DNA from: JAHJQZ01 sp963676075
GTDB taxonomy: Bacteria > Pseudomonadota > Alphaproteobacteria > Rhizobiales > Devosiaceae
Direction of reading: 5' to 3'
Assembly: GCA_963676075.2 (NCBI GenBank)
Contig: CAXXNZ010000031.1
Location: 62,001-126,000 of the forward strand
DNA: 64,000 bases
The translations under genes were made by a program, and so were the position numbers. This document shows, in pieces, positions 8,063 to 16,993 of this stretch (position 1 is the stretch's first letter; every line of letters starts with the position of its first letter). Under the pieces are notes generated by a model. That model did not search any database. It saw nothing but the letters and a program-made list of their open reading frames with translations, and was not told the origin of the DNA.

Positions 8063-9118
8063 CTAAAGCTGACTGTAAAGAGCGATCAATTCCACCTGGC
8101 TCTTTACATTGGTCTTCTCATAAATCGTTTTCAATCGCTGCCGAATGCTACTCGGCTTAAGGCTCACGAGGTCAGCGATCATGATTGGCGTTTTGCCAGA
8201 AGACAGAAGGTCCACGGTAAAGACCTCGGACTCGGAAAGTTCAAACTCCTCCTTTAGCCGCCGTTTTTTGCTCGCAACCGATTTCTCACAATCAGTGACG
8301 ATGGCACACATGTGAAAGGGCATGAAATAGTGCCGCAAGCTGGGCGGGATTTGAACGACGAGCACATTTTGCTCATTGAGCTGGTAGGACTTACTTATTG
8401 AAGCGCCAGCGTCGCCGATGACAATTTCCTTGAGTTGATTTGCAAGCTCGCCGCTCAGATCAATAGGGAGCACAGCTGGTGCTGCTTTTGGCGCGTTGTT
8501 TTTCTCGCCAGTTCCAATTGACAGGCAGTTCAATCCATTGACGTCGAGAACATAAACGTTTGATTCTGTATCGGAAAAGAAGCTCGCAAAATCTGCAATG
8601 CGTTTGTGGGCAGTCCGCTCAGCCTGCAAGGCTGCTGCTTCCAGCCGCGAGCGCACTTCACCGATCAGTGCAACATCAACCCGCGAAATGGGAGGATGAT
8701 CATTGGCAAAATGCAGCATCAAACTCCAGTAGCCATTCGGCGTAAGAATACGAACGGCGGCTAGAACACCAAAATCGTGGCGGTAAAGAAGTTCTTTGTA
8801 AAATGGTACTTCGGCTTTTGCCGCCCGGTCCGGGAAAACATCATCATCAGTTGAATGCCCAAAATTGAGCATGAGTTCGGTCATTTTCTTGCGCGGATCG
8901 CATAGATGCAGGCCACCTTCAAAATACTCAGGCAGAGCTTTTTTCAGCCCGGTGGAACAGGACATCCAGTTGCCCCGAAAAGCCGGATTGGTCGGCAGGA
9001 GAATGGCGCCATTGGCTCCACAAATGTCGACCACTGCGTCGCACACGTTTTCCCACTGCTGCGCATCGTCCACAGCTAATGAGAGGCAATGTTCCAAATG
9101 GTGAAAACGAAAATTCAC
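8063..9118 (-). CDS. LuxR-family transcriptional regulator with N-terminal GAF/PAS-like sensor region
   Basis: The C-terminal 65 residues form a LuxR/GerE-type helix-turn-helix (EFELSESEVFTVDLLSSG, LKPSSIRQRLKTIYEKT, VKSQVELIAL). The preceding 290 residues have no phosphoacceptor domain; they look like a GAF/PAS-type sensing region (CDAVVDICGANGAILLP). It is therefore likely a ligand- or signal-responsive regulator without a kinase. I favour the GTG at 9118 (351 aa). A TTG at 9187 would add 23 residues of unlikely composition. The gene is visibly richer in A+T than its surroundings and is divergent from the two exported-protein genes, which it may control. Confidence 0.75.
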   Translation of the reverse strand: MNFRFHHLEHCLSLAVDDAQQWENVCDAVVDICGANGAILLPTNPAFRGNWMSCSTGLKKALPEYFEGGLHLCDPRKKMTELMLNFGHSTDDDVFPDRAAKAEVPFYKELLYRHDFGVLAAVRILTPNGYWSLMLHFANDHPPISRVDVALIGEVRSRLEAAALQAERTAHKRIADFASFFSDTESNVYVLDVNGLNCLSIGTGEKNNAPKAAPAVLPIDLSGELANQLKEIVIGDAGASISKSYQLNEQNVLVVQIPPSLRHYFMPFHMCAIVTDCEKSVASKKRRLKEEFELSESEVFTVDLLSSGKTPIMIADLVSLKPSSIRQRLKTIYEKTNVKSQVELIALYSQL

Positions 9119-9553
9119 GAGTGTGCCACCCAAACCAAAAAAACTTAGAAATGACCGGATGTGCAGTTCATCCGTTGCATTGCCCAATAGGTAAGGCGTT
9201 GAGTTTGAACGCTAGATGAACGCGTCAATCGCGTCTTATTTGGACAAGATCGAGAAGATGTTCGGCAGACTTGAGGGCTGGCGGCGCATCCACACGCGTT
9301 GCGACCGATGCAGAATACACTTTTTTCTCGGCCATCTGCGTCGCCGCAATCCTCATCTGCTGGCAATCATCAAATCCTGAATCTGAATCGCCACAGGTGC
9401 GTCGCCAATGGGCTGGCTTCGCACGCAAGTACCATATGGTAGTTCAACTCAGACACTTCGTGAAATACCGTTCTTCTGGAGGCCATCCGTCTCAAGTGGG
9501 TGCTTTTTTTTGCAAAGCATTTGCTGGCGGAGGCGTTTACGGAGTCAAAATTT
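9119..9553. promoter_or_regulatory. Divergent control region between the LuxR regulator and the exported-protein operon
   Basis: About 430 bp, A+T-richer than the flanks, with no supportable gene. It contains a perfect 12-bp palindrome, TACCATATGGTA (9430-9441), a plausible operator, and a T8 run near 9505. The ribosome site GGAG for the plus-strand gene lies at about 9539. I could not assign -35/-10 boxes with confidence. Confidence 0.5.
9430..9441. promoter_or_regulatory. Perfect 12-bp palindrome TACCATATGGTA, candidate operator
   Basis: Perfect dyad about 115 bp upstream of the exported-protein gene start and about 310 bp from the regulator start. LuxR-type HTH proteins usually bind such inverted repeats as dimers. 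The link to this regulator is inference from position only. Confidence 0.45.
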
Positions 9554-11611
9554 ATGCTTGGACGCTCATTGAAAAATAAGTCGGCGCTAATTCTGTTGGG
9601 ATTTGCAGTAGTACTCACAACATCGACTGCGTTTGCGCAGGGAACCGGCCTTTTGGTGCCTGGCGACGCTGTGGTTACCGGGTTTGCGGGCGTTGTCGAG
9701 CCTGAGCGGCAAGAGCCGCCATTGACCCCGCAACAAATGCTGGATGAGACGCTTATCGATGTTGATGGCATTTCAGCGCGGGTCAACAGTTTGGCGGGGC
9801 CGGGATATATCTGGGATGGGCGCACATGGTACGCCGAGCCCTATTTCGAGATCACCGCCCGCGATGTGGGGCAGGTATTCGGCATCGCAATCGACGATGC
9901 CAATTTCCCCAATATCTATCTTGCCGCAACGTCTGCTTACGGCCTGCACCGTGTCCTACCCGACAGTGACAATGATGGCAGGCCAGAGCGTATCAAGATC
10001 GGCCAGGCGGGCACTGACTGGATGGAGGGCATGTGGGGACGGGCGGATGAAACCCAAACCCAGCCCAGCCGCGGCGGCCCAGGGTCAATCTGGAAAGTAG
10101 ACGGCCAAACGGGGCAAATCACGCTGTTCGCCAACATTCAGCGGGACGGGAAAGACAATACTGGCGCAGGCCTTGGCAACATCACCTTTGTTCCGCAATT
10201 CCAGCAGCTTTTTGTCTCTGACCTGTCAACCGGGCTTATTCATCGTTTGAATCTCGATGGCGAGGAGATCGAAACCTTCGACCACGGGGTGACGGGACGC
10301 ACCGCGGCCGGAAAGGCGGCGCTGCCCTTTGATCCGGCGAATGCGCCGCGCTTTGACAGCGCGGATTTCGACCCCGAGGATTCCGAGACGTGGGGTTTTG
10401 CCGATGAAGACCGCCGCGTCTACGCCCTCGCATTCAACAATGGCCGCCTCTACTATTCTGTGGTTGGCGAAAGCCAGATCTGGTCTGTCGGCTTTGACAA
10501 GGACACCGGCAAGTTTCTCGATACTGCCCAGTGGGAAATCGATGTCCCTGAGAGGCCGAAAAAGCTGCCCGTGACGGATATGGTCTTCACCCACTCCGGC
10601 GCGATGATCCTGGCCCAGCGCGGTGGTGTCGAATCCACCTATGACTATGCGAATTTTGCTGATCACGGGAAATCGCGGCTGCTGCGCTATTGGCTCGAAC
10701 AGCCGGAAGACAATCCGGACACGCCAAGCCGCTGGATCGAGGAGCCGGAAGAATATGCTGTTGGCTTCAACGGTCAGGAGCGTTCGACAGATGGTGGCGT
10801 GGCGCTGGGCTACGGTTATGACAAGCAAGGCTATCTTGATACACGAGTGTGCGAAGCCTCGCTTTGGACAACCGGCGAAAACCTGCGTGACAACAAGGAT
10901 CTCGAAGAGCCACTTCTGCTCGGTGGGGCACTGGTCGTGGACGGTCTTCAGGGAATGCCGATCCGCCCGGTCAAACAGTATGAGAAATACAACAATTCGC
11001 CTCCTTGGGTGAGCTACATGTTCGACAACGACCGGTTCAATACCGATCTCGTTGACGCAGAAAATAATCCGCTTCCCTACACCGATGCGCGCACGGCCGG
11101 CTGGGTCGGCGATGTCGAGATGCTTCGGACCAATTGCGATGGGGGCGGAGGAGACGTAGCAGGCTGGCAGGACGCGTGGCCGGAGGGCCCGCTTTATGTC
11201 AGCGACAGTACCCCAGTTCCGGATGGGACGAGTGGTTCGGTCGGGGGTGATCCGCCAACACTGCCGGACGCGCCCCAATGTGCAGCCATGACCGGTCAGT
11301 TTATCTGCGATGTCGAAACCGGCACCTGGGTCTATGACGGCATCTTGCGCGCCGACCCGTCCCAGTCTGCGGACACGGTGAAAATCGTCTCCAGCTCACC
11401 CGGAGTGAGTGTCGCGGGTGGACCTGTGATGAGCTATTCCGCCCCCGGTATCCGATTGGGTCTTTCGGGTGGAGTGTCCGGGCAGTTGATCAGCACGGAC
11501 GTCTGCATTTTCGACCAGGCCGCATCCGAAGCTGGCGGCCCATATGCCTGCTGCAAGGCAACAATTGCTGCCAGCGTTCCTGCTGAAGCCTGTGAAAAGG
11601 CGGGAGAATGA
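9554..11611 (+). CDS. Exported protein of unknown function, probable beta-propeller with C-terminal Cys-rich module
   Basis: A 685-aa protein. Residues 1-28 are a Sec signal peptide (LGRSLKNKSALILLGFAVV ... TAFA|QG). Residues about 80-540 hold repeated segments such as GSIWKVDGQTGQITLF, LFVSDLSTGLIHRLNLDG and VYALAFNNGRLYYSVVGES, the pattern of a blade-repeat (NHL/YWTD/TolB-like) propeller. The last 110 residues form a separate module with spaced cysteines, a GTWV segment and a CC pair (YACCKATIAASVPAEAC). A related module occurs in the next gene. Start 9554 was chosen for the signal peptide and GGAG upstream; an earlier ATG at 9500 gives no signal. It is probably translated as a unit with the next gene, 2 bp away. 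I do not recognise a named family. Confidence 0.75.
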   Translation: MLGRSLKNKSALILLGFAVVLTTSTAFAQGTGLLVPGDAVVTGFAGVVEPERQEPPLTPQQMLDETLIDVDGISARVNSLAGPGYIWDGRTWYAEPYFEITARDVGQVFGIAIDDANFPNIYLAATSAYGLHRVLPDSDNDGRPERIKIGQAGTDWMEGMWGRADETQTQPSRGGPGSIWKVDGQTGQITLFANIQRDGKDNTGAGLGNITFVPQFQQLFVSDLSTGLIHRLNLDGEEIETFDHGVTGRTAAGKAALPFDPANAPRFDSADFDPEDSETWGFADEDRRVYALAFNNGRLYYSVVGESQIWSVGFDKDTGKFLDTAQWEIDVPERPKKLPVTDMVFTHSGAMILAQRGGVESTYDYANFADHGKSRLLRYWLEQPEDNPDTPSRWIEEPEEYAVGFNGQERSTDGGVALGYGYDKQGYLDTRVCEASLWTTGENLRDNKDLEEPLLLGGALVVDGLQGMPIRPVKQYEKYNNSPPWVSYMFDNDRFNTDLVDAENNPLPYTDARTAGWVGDVEMLRTNCDGGGGDVAGWQDAWPEGPLYVSDSTPVPDGTSGSVGGDPPTLPDAPQCAAMTGQFICDVETGTWVYDGILRADPSQSADTVKIVSSSPGVSVAGGPVMSYSAPGIRLGLSGGVSGQLISTDVCIFDQAASEAGGPYACCKATIAASVPAEACEKAGE

Positions 11612-11613
11612 TC

Positions 11614-14600
11614 ATGAAAAACATCTTCAAAAAAGCATCGTTCTTCCGACCTGCAACACTTCTTGCGCTTGGCGCCTTGTGCGCTCTGACGGGTTTTGCG
11701 GCGACAAGTGCAAGCGCACAGGACACCGGGTCCTCAAACCCCTGGCATTTTGAAAAGAATGCTTTCAAGCCGGATGGCACGCCATGGAGCGGACCGGTCA
11801 ACGTTGGCGATACGGTAAACTACGTGTTGAGCTACACCGGCAATGGCGTTGAGTTTTCGGGACCGGTGAAAATCGAAGACACGCTGTCTCCAAACCAGTC
11901 CTATGTGGGCCCAATAACTGCGACTCCGGGCTGGACCTGGAGCGCAACGCCTTACGCCTCCGGCAATTCGGAGAGGTTTATCAATCCAAAGGTCGGCCCG
12001 AGTTCCGGGAGCGTGCAACTTGACGTCCCGATGCAGGACGATGACCATGTGGACACGACATACTCCACACCATCTGTAGACACCCTGTTTTGCACCGGCG
12101 CGCCCGCAGACCATGAATTTGTCTTTGCGTGGACGACGGTCAATATCCTGTCCGCCGGCGCGTCGGGCACTTTGATCATCAAGAAAGTGGGCAGCCCCGA
12201 TACCACGATTGCAATCACGCCATCACTTACAAGCTATCCGATTGGCGCAATTGGGAATGGCACCGCTGACATCGCCTTTGCGTTTGCAGGATCCGCCGGC
12301 AGCGCCACGGAACTAAGACTCCAAGTCGACTATACGACCTCCAAGCCATCCGAAATCTGCTACCAGGCAGAAGTCACCACCTGCGGCCCCGTGACCAACA
12401 CAGCGGTCATGGGCAGCGCGTCAGTATCTGGCAGCGGCCAGGCAAGTGCCAGCCAGATGGTGGATCTGGGAGAAGCGCAGGGAAAAAACTGCGAGATTCC
12501 GACACCGCCGACGCCAACGGAAGGTACCTGCTTCTCAGGCGATTCCAATGTGACTTGCGGGCGTGAACCCGGCACTTTTGTTGTGACCATCGATCCGACA
12601 AACGCCGGTGGTGAAATGCCCACCCATCTCGAAGTTGAACCGCTGACAGCCGGCGTGACGCTGTCGTCATCGACACCAGTCGTCCCGGTCAGAGACGGCC
12701 AGGCGCAATTCACCCTCGTGGGCGCAAATCCGGGTGACACGATCACGTTGATGGTATCCGGTTCAACTTTGGACCCGTCATCTGAAACCGGAATGAGCGT
12801 GTGCTGCGATGGCGAAATCGAAGTCACCATTCCCGAAGACATCGACTGTGACCAGAGCGGCCATGACCTGGCCGTTGTCAAAACGGGCGGTACAAGTCCG
12901 GCGCCGAGTGCACCTTACTATGCCTTTGAAATCACAGCCTCCAACCCTGGGAATGTGATCAACGAGACCAGTGCGATCTATGTCACCGATACTGTGCCCG
13001 ATGGCATGGTCTTCGATTCTGCCGCTGGAATGGACTGGAGCTGTAGCCCTCTGCCCGCCAATGCCGGTGAAACAGTCTCTTGCATCTACACGGGTGGAGG
13101 GCCGGTTGTTCCGGGACAAGTTCTGCCGCCGATCAGCATTGCCGCGACGGCGACTGGAGACGGGCCATTTGGTGCCTTCGAAAACTGCGCAAATGTTGGG
13201 ACCGAGCTGTTCCTCGGTCTGACTGATGTGTACGCGTTCAACAACCAGAGCTGCGTCACAGTTGATAAGCCGGAACATGGCGGTGAAACCGAAGGTGAAG
13301 ACCAGATGGAAGCTGTTGATCACGTTGATCTGTCAGCGACCAAGATCTGGGAAACGGAAGTCGCATTGACCTCCGGTCAGTTCACGATTTCGGTGGTCAA
13401 TGAAGGGGCACAGATTGATCCGCCGACCGTGATCAAAATACGTGAAATGATTCCGGCGAACATGACCCTTGTGTCGTTGGATCCGTCGTCGACCTGGACT
13501 TGCGACCCGTTGCCGGTGACCGGTCCGGCCGTCGTGGAGTGTAGCTACGACTCATCCCAAATGCCCGCAGCGGCAGGTCTTGGGTTGATGTCGGACTTGG
13601 TGTTCAACGCAACAATCGACTCACTGCCGGGGAAACCGGGAACGCCGATGGACCTTGAAAACTGTGCGCGGGTCGACGGCTATGTGACTTTTGGTTTTGC
13701 GACACCGTTGGTTGATGACAATCCTCTCGACAATGTTGGCTGCGCCAGCACAGGCATGGCCGAAAACAGGCAACAGACAACCGATCCGGATGTCGAGCCG
13801 CCAGAGGGCAGGCCGGAGCTGACTGTCAGCAAGTCGGTGTCGGGCGCCTGTCGTGTGGACCGTGACAACCAGGTCTATGAGTGCCCGTTCGATATCGAGG
13901 TCACCAACACGGGTGATGCGCCGTCTGCAGGTTCACTGGTGCTTACCGACGTGTTCGGCAAAGGCGGCATTCGCCCCGGAACACTTGCCGGTGAAGGCTG
14001 GGATTTCCTGGCGGCACAAAAAGGCATAGTGGGACTTACCGACAGCCTTGCTTTGGCGCCGGGACAATCTTCAGCTATCCAGTCAACTGTGATCGTTCGG
14101 GGACAGCGCGATGGCGGCACTTTTGAAAACTGTGCTGTTGTTGGCTATCCGACCGACACGAAGCAGGCCCTTATGCTTGCACAGGACATCATGAACAAGC
14201 GCGGCATCGATGTCGGCAAGGTGGACGGAAAGATCGGTCCAAATACGCGTGCGGGGCTTGAGAAGCTGCGTGCGGAACTTGGCCTGCCGCCCTCAAATGA
14301 GCTTGATGAGAGCGTGTTTGAGGCGCTGGGGCTTGCCCCACAGGCAGAGGGAACGCCATCGTGTGCGGTGGCCCAATTGCCGCCCATGCCGGCGCCTGTC
14401 CTGAAATGCGATGCAAATACGACAGTGGAACGGGGCGGGAGTTGCGTTTGCAAGTTCAAGAACATGTCCCGCAGCAACGCGACATCGTGTGCCTGTGTCC
14501 GCGGCTATGAACTTGATGGCCGCAACGGATGCGTGATGGCGCCGGCATCAGAGCCAAAACCCGTGCAGACTCCGGTGAAGTGCGATTCCGGTCAGATCAT

Positions 14601-14730
14601 GGTGGAAGGAAGCTGCGTAAAGGTGCCGAAGTGTGGATTTGGCCAAATTCCAGTCCCCGGCACAGGCGTATGCATCGGCATCGGCATTGGCGGCGGCGGA
14701 TCCAAAGATCCTGATCCGTTGCGTCCATAA
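11614..14730 (+). CDS. Large exported DUF11-like repeat protein with peptidoglycan-binding-like domain and Cys-rich tail
   Basis: A 1038-aa protein with a signal peptide (KNIFKKASFF ... SASAQ|DTG). At least four Ig-like/DUF11-type segments follow, two of them recognisable from VTDTVPDGMVFDSAAG and IKIREMIPANMTLVSLDP, with recurring ENCA phrases. A Cys-rich module at about 290-415 (ending CCDGEIEVTIPEDIDC) resembles the C-terminus of the preceding protein. Residues about 850-915 (ALMLAQDIMNKRGIDVGKVD, GKIGPNTRAGLEKL) look like a peptidoglycan-binding domain. The tail has about a dozen cysteines in EGF-like spacing. Likely anchored at or in the cell wall; function unknown. Start 11614 has GGGAG at the right distance, while the ATG at 11608 is too close. 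Confidence 0.78.
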   Translation: MKNIFKKASFFRPATLLALGALCALTGFAATSASAQDTGSSNPWHFEKNAFKPDGTPWSGPVNVGDTVNYVLSYTGNGVEFSGPVKIEDTLSPNQSYVGPITATPGWTWSATPYASGNSERFINPKVGPSSGSVQLDVPMQDDDHVDTTYSTPSVDTLFCTGAPADHEFVFAWTTVNILSAGASGTLIIKKVGSPDTTIAITPSLTSYPIGAIGNGTADIAFAFAGSAGSATELRLQVDYTTSKPSEICYQAEVTTCGPVTNTAVMGSASVSGSGQASASQMVDLGEAQGKNCEIPTPPTPTEGTCFSGDSNVTCGREPGTFVVTIDPTNAGGEMPTHLEVEPLTAGVTLSSSTPVVPVRDGQAQFTLVGANPGDTITLMVSGSTLDPSSETGMSVCCDGEIEVTIPEDIDCDQSGHDLAVVKTGGTSPAPSAPYYAFEITASNPGNVINETSAIYVTDTVPDGMVFDSAAGMDWSCSPLPANAGETVSCIYTGGGPVVPGQVLPPISIAATATGDGPFGAFENCANVGTELFLGLTDVYAFNNQSCVTVDKPEHGGETEGEDQMEAVDHVDLSATKIWETEVALTSGQFTISVVNEGAQIDPPTVIKIREMIPANMTLVSLDPSSTWTCDPLPVTGPAVVECSYDSSQMPAAAGLGLMSDLVFNATIDSLPGKPGTPMDLENCARVDGYVTFGFATPLVDDNPLDNVGCASTGMAENRQQTTDPDVEPPEGRPELTVSKSVSGACRVDRDNQVYECPFDIEVTNTGDAPSAGSLVLTDVFGKGGIRPGTLAGEGWDFLAAQKGIVGLTDSLALAPGQSSAIQSTVIVRGQRDGGTFENCAVVGYPTDTKQALMLAQDIMNKRGIDVGKVDGKIGPNTRAGLEKLRAELGLPPSNELDESVFEALGLAPQAEGTPSCAVAQLPPMPAPVLKCDANTTVERGGSCVCKFKNMSRSNATSCACVRGYELDGRNGCVMAPASEPKPVQTPVKCDSGQIMVEGSCVKVPKCGFGQIPVPGTGVCIGIGIGGGGSKDPDPLRP

Positions 14731-14737
14731 CTCAGAG

Positions 14738-14767
14738 TGGCGGGCTTCGGCCCGCCATTTCTTTTCT
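14738..14767 (+). terminator. Intrinsic terminator after the DUF11-like protein gene
   Basis: A perfect 8-bp stem TGGCGGGC/GCCCGCCA closed by a TTCG tetraloop is followed by TTTCTTTTCT. It lies 7 bp after the stop codon and ends the two-gene operon. Confidence 0.92.
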
Positions 14768-15029
14768 CATGAACAAAACGTCGGCGTTGATCGACCTTTT
14801 CGCGCATCAACTCGATCTGTCGGACTTGAGACTTTCCAGTTCGGTTCGGGCGCAGGTGGGGGCAGACCGGCCGAAGAACCCCAAGTTCTCGAGACTCCTT
14901 CGGCTCTGAACTACTGCTGCCTTTCGAGCGCGACGGATGACCGCGTTCGTTTTAGGCGGCGCAACCAGAGAACCGTACTGAGCTGCCATCGGTTTGATGG
15001 ACAGGTGGCTAAGCTTCCATGGCTTGCTC

Positions 15030-15215
15030 TTCTTATGGCATGGGACTCAGTTTGCCATAGTCCCAGCTGACATGGGACAGAACACCTCCGGCGGCGCGGA
15101 AGGGGCCGCTTTTCTCGACCATCGGGTTTTCCGCGCAGATCGCCCGGGATTTGGCTGCCGCCAATCGTGACAGCGTGCCGAGAGCCATCCCGAGGCCATT
15201 GAAACCGGACCTTTG
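15030..15215 (-). pseudogene. Possible remnant of a coding region (unidentified)
   Basis: One minus-strand frame stays open for 62 codons between a TGA and a TAA. It reads FNGLGMALGTLSRLAAAKSR near its start and GGVLSHVSWDYGKLSPMP at its end. There is no ribosome site and no neighbouring continuation. Composition is protein-like but I recognise no family. Open frames of this size also arise by chance at high G+C, so this is a weak call. Confidence 0.2.
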
Positions 15216-15243
15216 CTCACTTTCTCAGCGCATGGTTGAGGCT

Positions 15244-15266
15244 ATGCGAACCATGAAGGTTCGCAT
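15244..15266 (-). other. Perfect 9-bp inverted repeat downstream of the permease gene
   Basis: ATGCGAACC and GGTTCGCAT separated by five bases, 14 bp past the stop of the second permease. There is no T-tract on the minus strand, so it may protect the mRNA 3' end rather than terminate by itself. Confidence 0.5.
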
Positions 15267-15279
15267 GCCGGGCTATCGC

Positions 15280-16098
15280 CTATTTCACCGCGCCGGCGGT
15301 GATGCCGCGTACCATGTATTTCTGGGTGAACACGAAGAACACGATGATCGGCAATGCGGCGAGTACCAGGCCCGCCATGGCGAGATTGTAGCTGTTGGTA
15401 TACTGGCCAAAGAACGAGTAGGTCATCAGCGGCAGCGTGCGCTTGTCCTCGTAAAGAACGAGCGAGGGCAGAAGGAAGTCGTTCCACACCCACAAGGCAT
15501 TGAGAATGGCCACGGTCGCGACGATCGGCTTGAGCTGGGGGAAGATCAGGTCCCAGAATATCCGGAAATAGGAAGCGCCATCGATCTGACCGGCTTCGTC
15601 GACATCCTTGGGAATCTTGGCGATGAACCCGCGAAACAGGAACGTCGACAGGGCTGTGCCGAAGCCGAGGTAGAAGAACATCAGCGCCAACCGGCCATTG
15701 AGCATATGCAGCCCGCCAAAGATGCTGACGAAGGGGATCATCAGCGCCTGGAACGGGATGATCATCGATCCAACGAGCATGTAGAAGATCGTTTCCGAGA
15801 ACTTGCTCTTCGATCTGTCGATATAATAGGCCAGCATTGCCGGAAATACGGTCAGCACGACCAGGGTTCCGGCGGTGACGAAAAGCGAATTCAGGACGGC
15901 AACGCCAAAATTCATCGCCTCGGCAGCTTCGACGAAATTGCTCCATGCCCACCCGCTAGGCCATGCCAGCGGATTCTTCATGATCTCGATCTTCCCCTTG
16001 AAGGAATTGAGGACCACGAAGACGAAAGGGAAGCTGTATAAGATCGCGAGGGCGATCAGCGCCGCGTAAGTGGCGAATTTCCTTGCGTTCTTTATCAT
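15280..16098 (-). CDS. Sugar ABC transporter permease, MalG/AglG type
   Basis: A 272-aa inner-membrane protein with six predicted helices (first one AALIALAILYSFPFVFVVL). The EAA loop that contacts the ATPase reads DEAGQIDGASYFRIFWDL. The C-terminus FTQKYMVRGITAGAVK is typical of MalG-type permeases. ATG 16098 overlaps the stop of the upstream permease (ATGA). With that permease and the binding protein at 17.1-18.4 kb it should form an importer for alpha-glucosides, judged from the adjacent GH13 enzymes. No ATPase gene follows. Confidence 0.92.
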   Translation of the reverse strand: MIKNARKFATYAALIALAILYSFPFVFVVLNSFKGKIEIMKNPLAWPSGWAWSNFVEAAEAMNFGVAVLNSLFVTAGTLVVLTVFPAMLAYYIDRSKSKFSETIFYMLVGSMIIPFQALMIPFVSIFGGLHMLNGRLALMFFYLGFGTALSTFLFRGFIAKIPKDVDEAGQIDGASYFRIFWDLIFPQLKPIVATVAILNALWVWNDFLLPSLVLYEDKRTLPLMTYSFFGQYTNSYNLAMAGLVLAALPIIVFFVFTQKYMVRGITAGAVK

Positions 16099-16967
16099 TC
16101 CTTCCTCCGCGTGAGATAAACCTGCGCAATCGAGATCACCAGGACGATGAGAAACAGGACGATCGCCTCGGCCTGCGCGGTTCCGTAGTGCTGATAGCTG
16201 AACGCTTCCTTGTAGATGTTCATCGTCAGCAGTTCGGTGGATCGGAACGGTCCGCCGTTGGTCAGTGCGAAATTGATGTCGAACGACATGAAAGCGTTCT
16301 TGAGCGTCAGGAACAGGCAGATCGTGAAGGACTGCATCATCGAGGGGATCATGATGTCCTTGATCATCCGGAAGGAACCGGCGCCATCCAGAGATGCCGC
16401 CTCCATGACCTCGGTATCGATGCTCATGATGCCGGCAATATAGATCAGCATCATGTAGCCCGATTGCTGCCAGACCGTGACGATGATCAGCGACCACAAC
16501 GCCAGAGTGGGGTCGGAAAGCCAGCTGCCGCTCAACAGCGGCAGGCTGAGCGATTTACCCACGGCCACGAGCACGCGATTGAACACGAATTGCCAGATCA
16601 GGCCGAGAATGATGCCGCCAATCAGGTTGGGCAGAAAGAAGGCGGATCTGAAAAGTCCGGCGCCGCGAATTTTTGACGTGATGATCAGCGCCAGGCCGAA
16701 CGCGATGATGTTGGTGAAGATCAGGACCCAGAAGACATAGGTGAATGTCAGGAAGAGCAATTCGCCGAAGCGCTTGTTCGAAAAGGCTTCCTGATAATTG
16801 GCCCAGCCAACGAAACCGGTCATGTCGAACCCGTTCCAGTCGGTGAACGTCAGTCCGATGCCGGCAATAAACGGGATCAGAAGAACAATGACGAAGGCAA
16901 AAAGAGGGACGAATGCAAAAACACCGAAATCCTTCGCCGTCATGGCGCTTCTGCTTTTTTCAGACAC
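16095..16967 (-). CDS. Sugar ABC transporter permease, MalF/AglF type
   Basis: A 290-aa membrane protein with about six helices (FAFVPLFAFVIVLLIPFIAG first). The EAA loop is MEAASLDGAGSFRMIKDI, and NGGPFRSTELLTMNIYKEAF is the family C-terminal signature. Translation probably starts at GTG 16967, which has GAGGGA upstream; an ATG at 16943 is an alternative. It follows the binding-protein gene after a 169-bp structured spacer and overlaps the next permease. Confidence 0.92.
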   Translation of the reverse strand: MSEKSRSAMTAKDFGVFAFVPLFAFVIVLLIPFIAGIGLTFTDWNGFDMTGFVGWANYQEAFSNKRFGELLFLTFTYVFWVLIFTNIIAFGLALIITSKIRGAGLFRSAFFLPNLIGGIILGLIWQFVFNRVLVAVGKSLSLPLLSGSWLSDPTLALWSLIIVTVWQQSGYMMLIYIAGIMSIDTEVMEAASLDGAGSFRMIKDIMIPSMMQSFTICLFLTLKNAFMSFDINFALTNGGPFRSTELLTMNIYKEAFSYQHYGTAQAEAIVLFLIVLVISIAQVYLTRRKE

Positions 16968-16993
16968 GTTCCAGTCCCTCGCTTCAGCTCCGG

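Larger units (their letters stand above)
14768..15279. other. Long intergenic stretch between the surface-protein island and the sugar-transport locus
   Basis: About 510 bp with no gene I can name. It holds a 62-codon open stretch on the minus strand (about 15030-15215) that could be a gene remnant, a weak inverted repeat (TGGGACT/AGTCCCA near 15044-15068) and the hairpin at 15244-15266. No tRNA-derived repeat matching the tRNA-Ser 3' end was seen. Confidence 0.5.

Noticed and set aside
10226..11278. 350-codon minus-strand frame opposite the propeller-like gene
   Set aside because: The plus-strand frame has a signal peptide, ribosome site, adjacent partner gene and terminator; the minus frame has none.
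15044..15068. TGGGACT/AGTCCCA inverted repeat as a terminator
   Set aside because: Loop of 11 bases, short stem, no T-tract and no gene end nearby.
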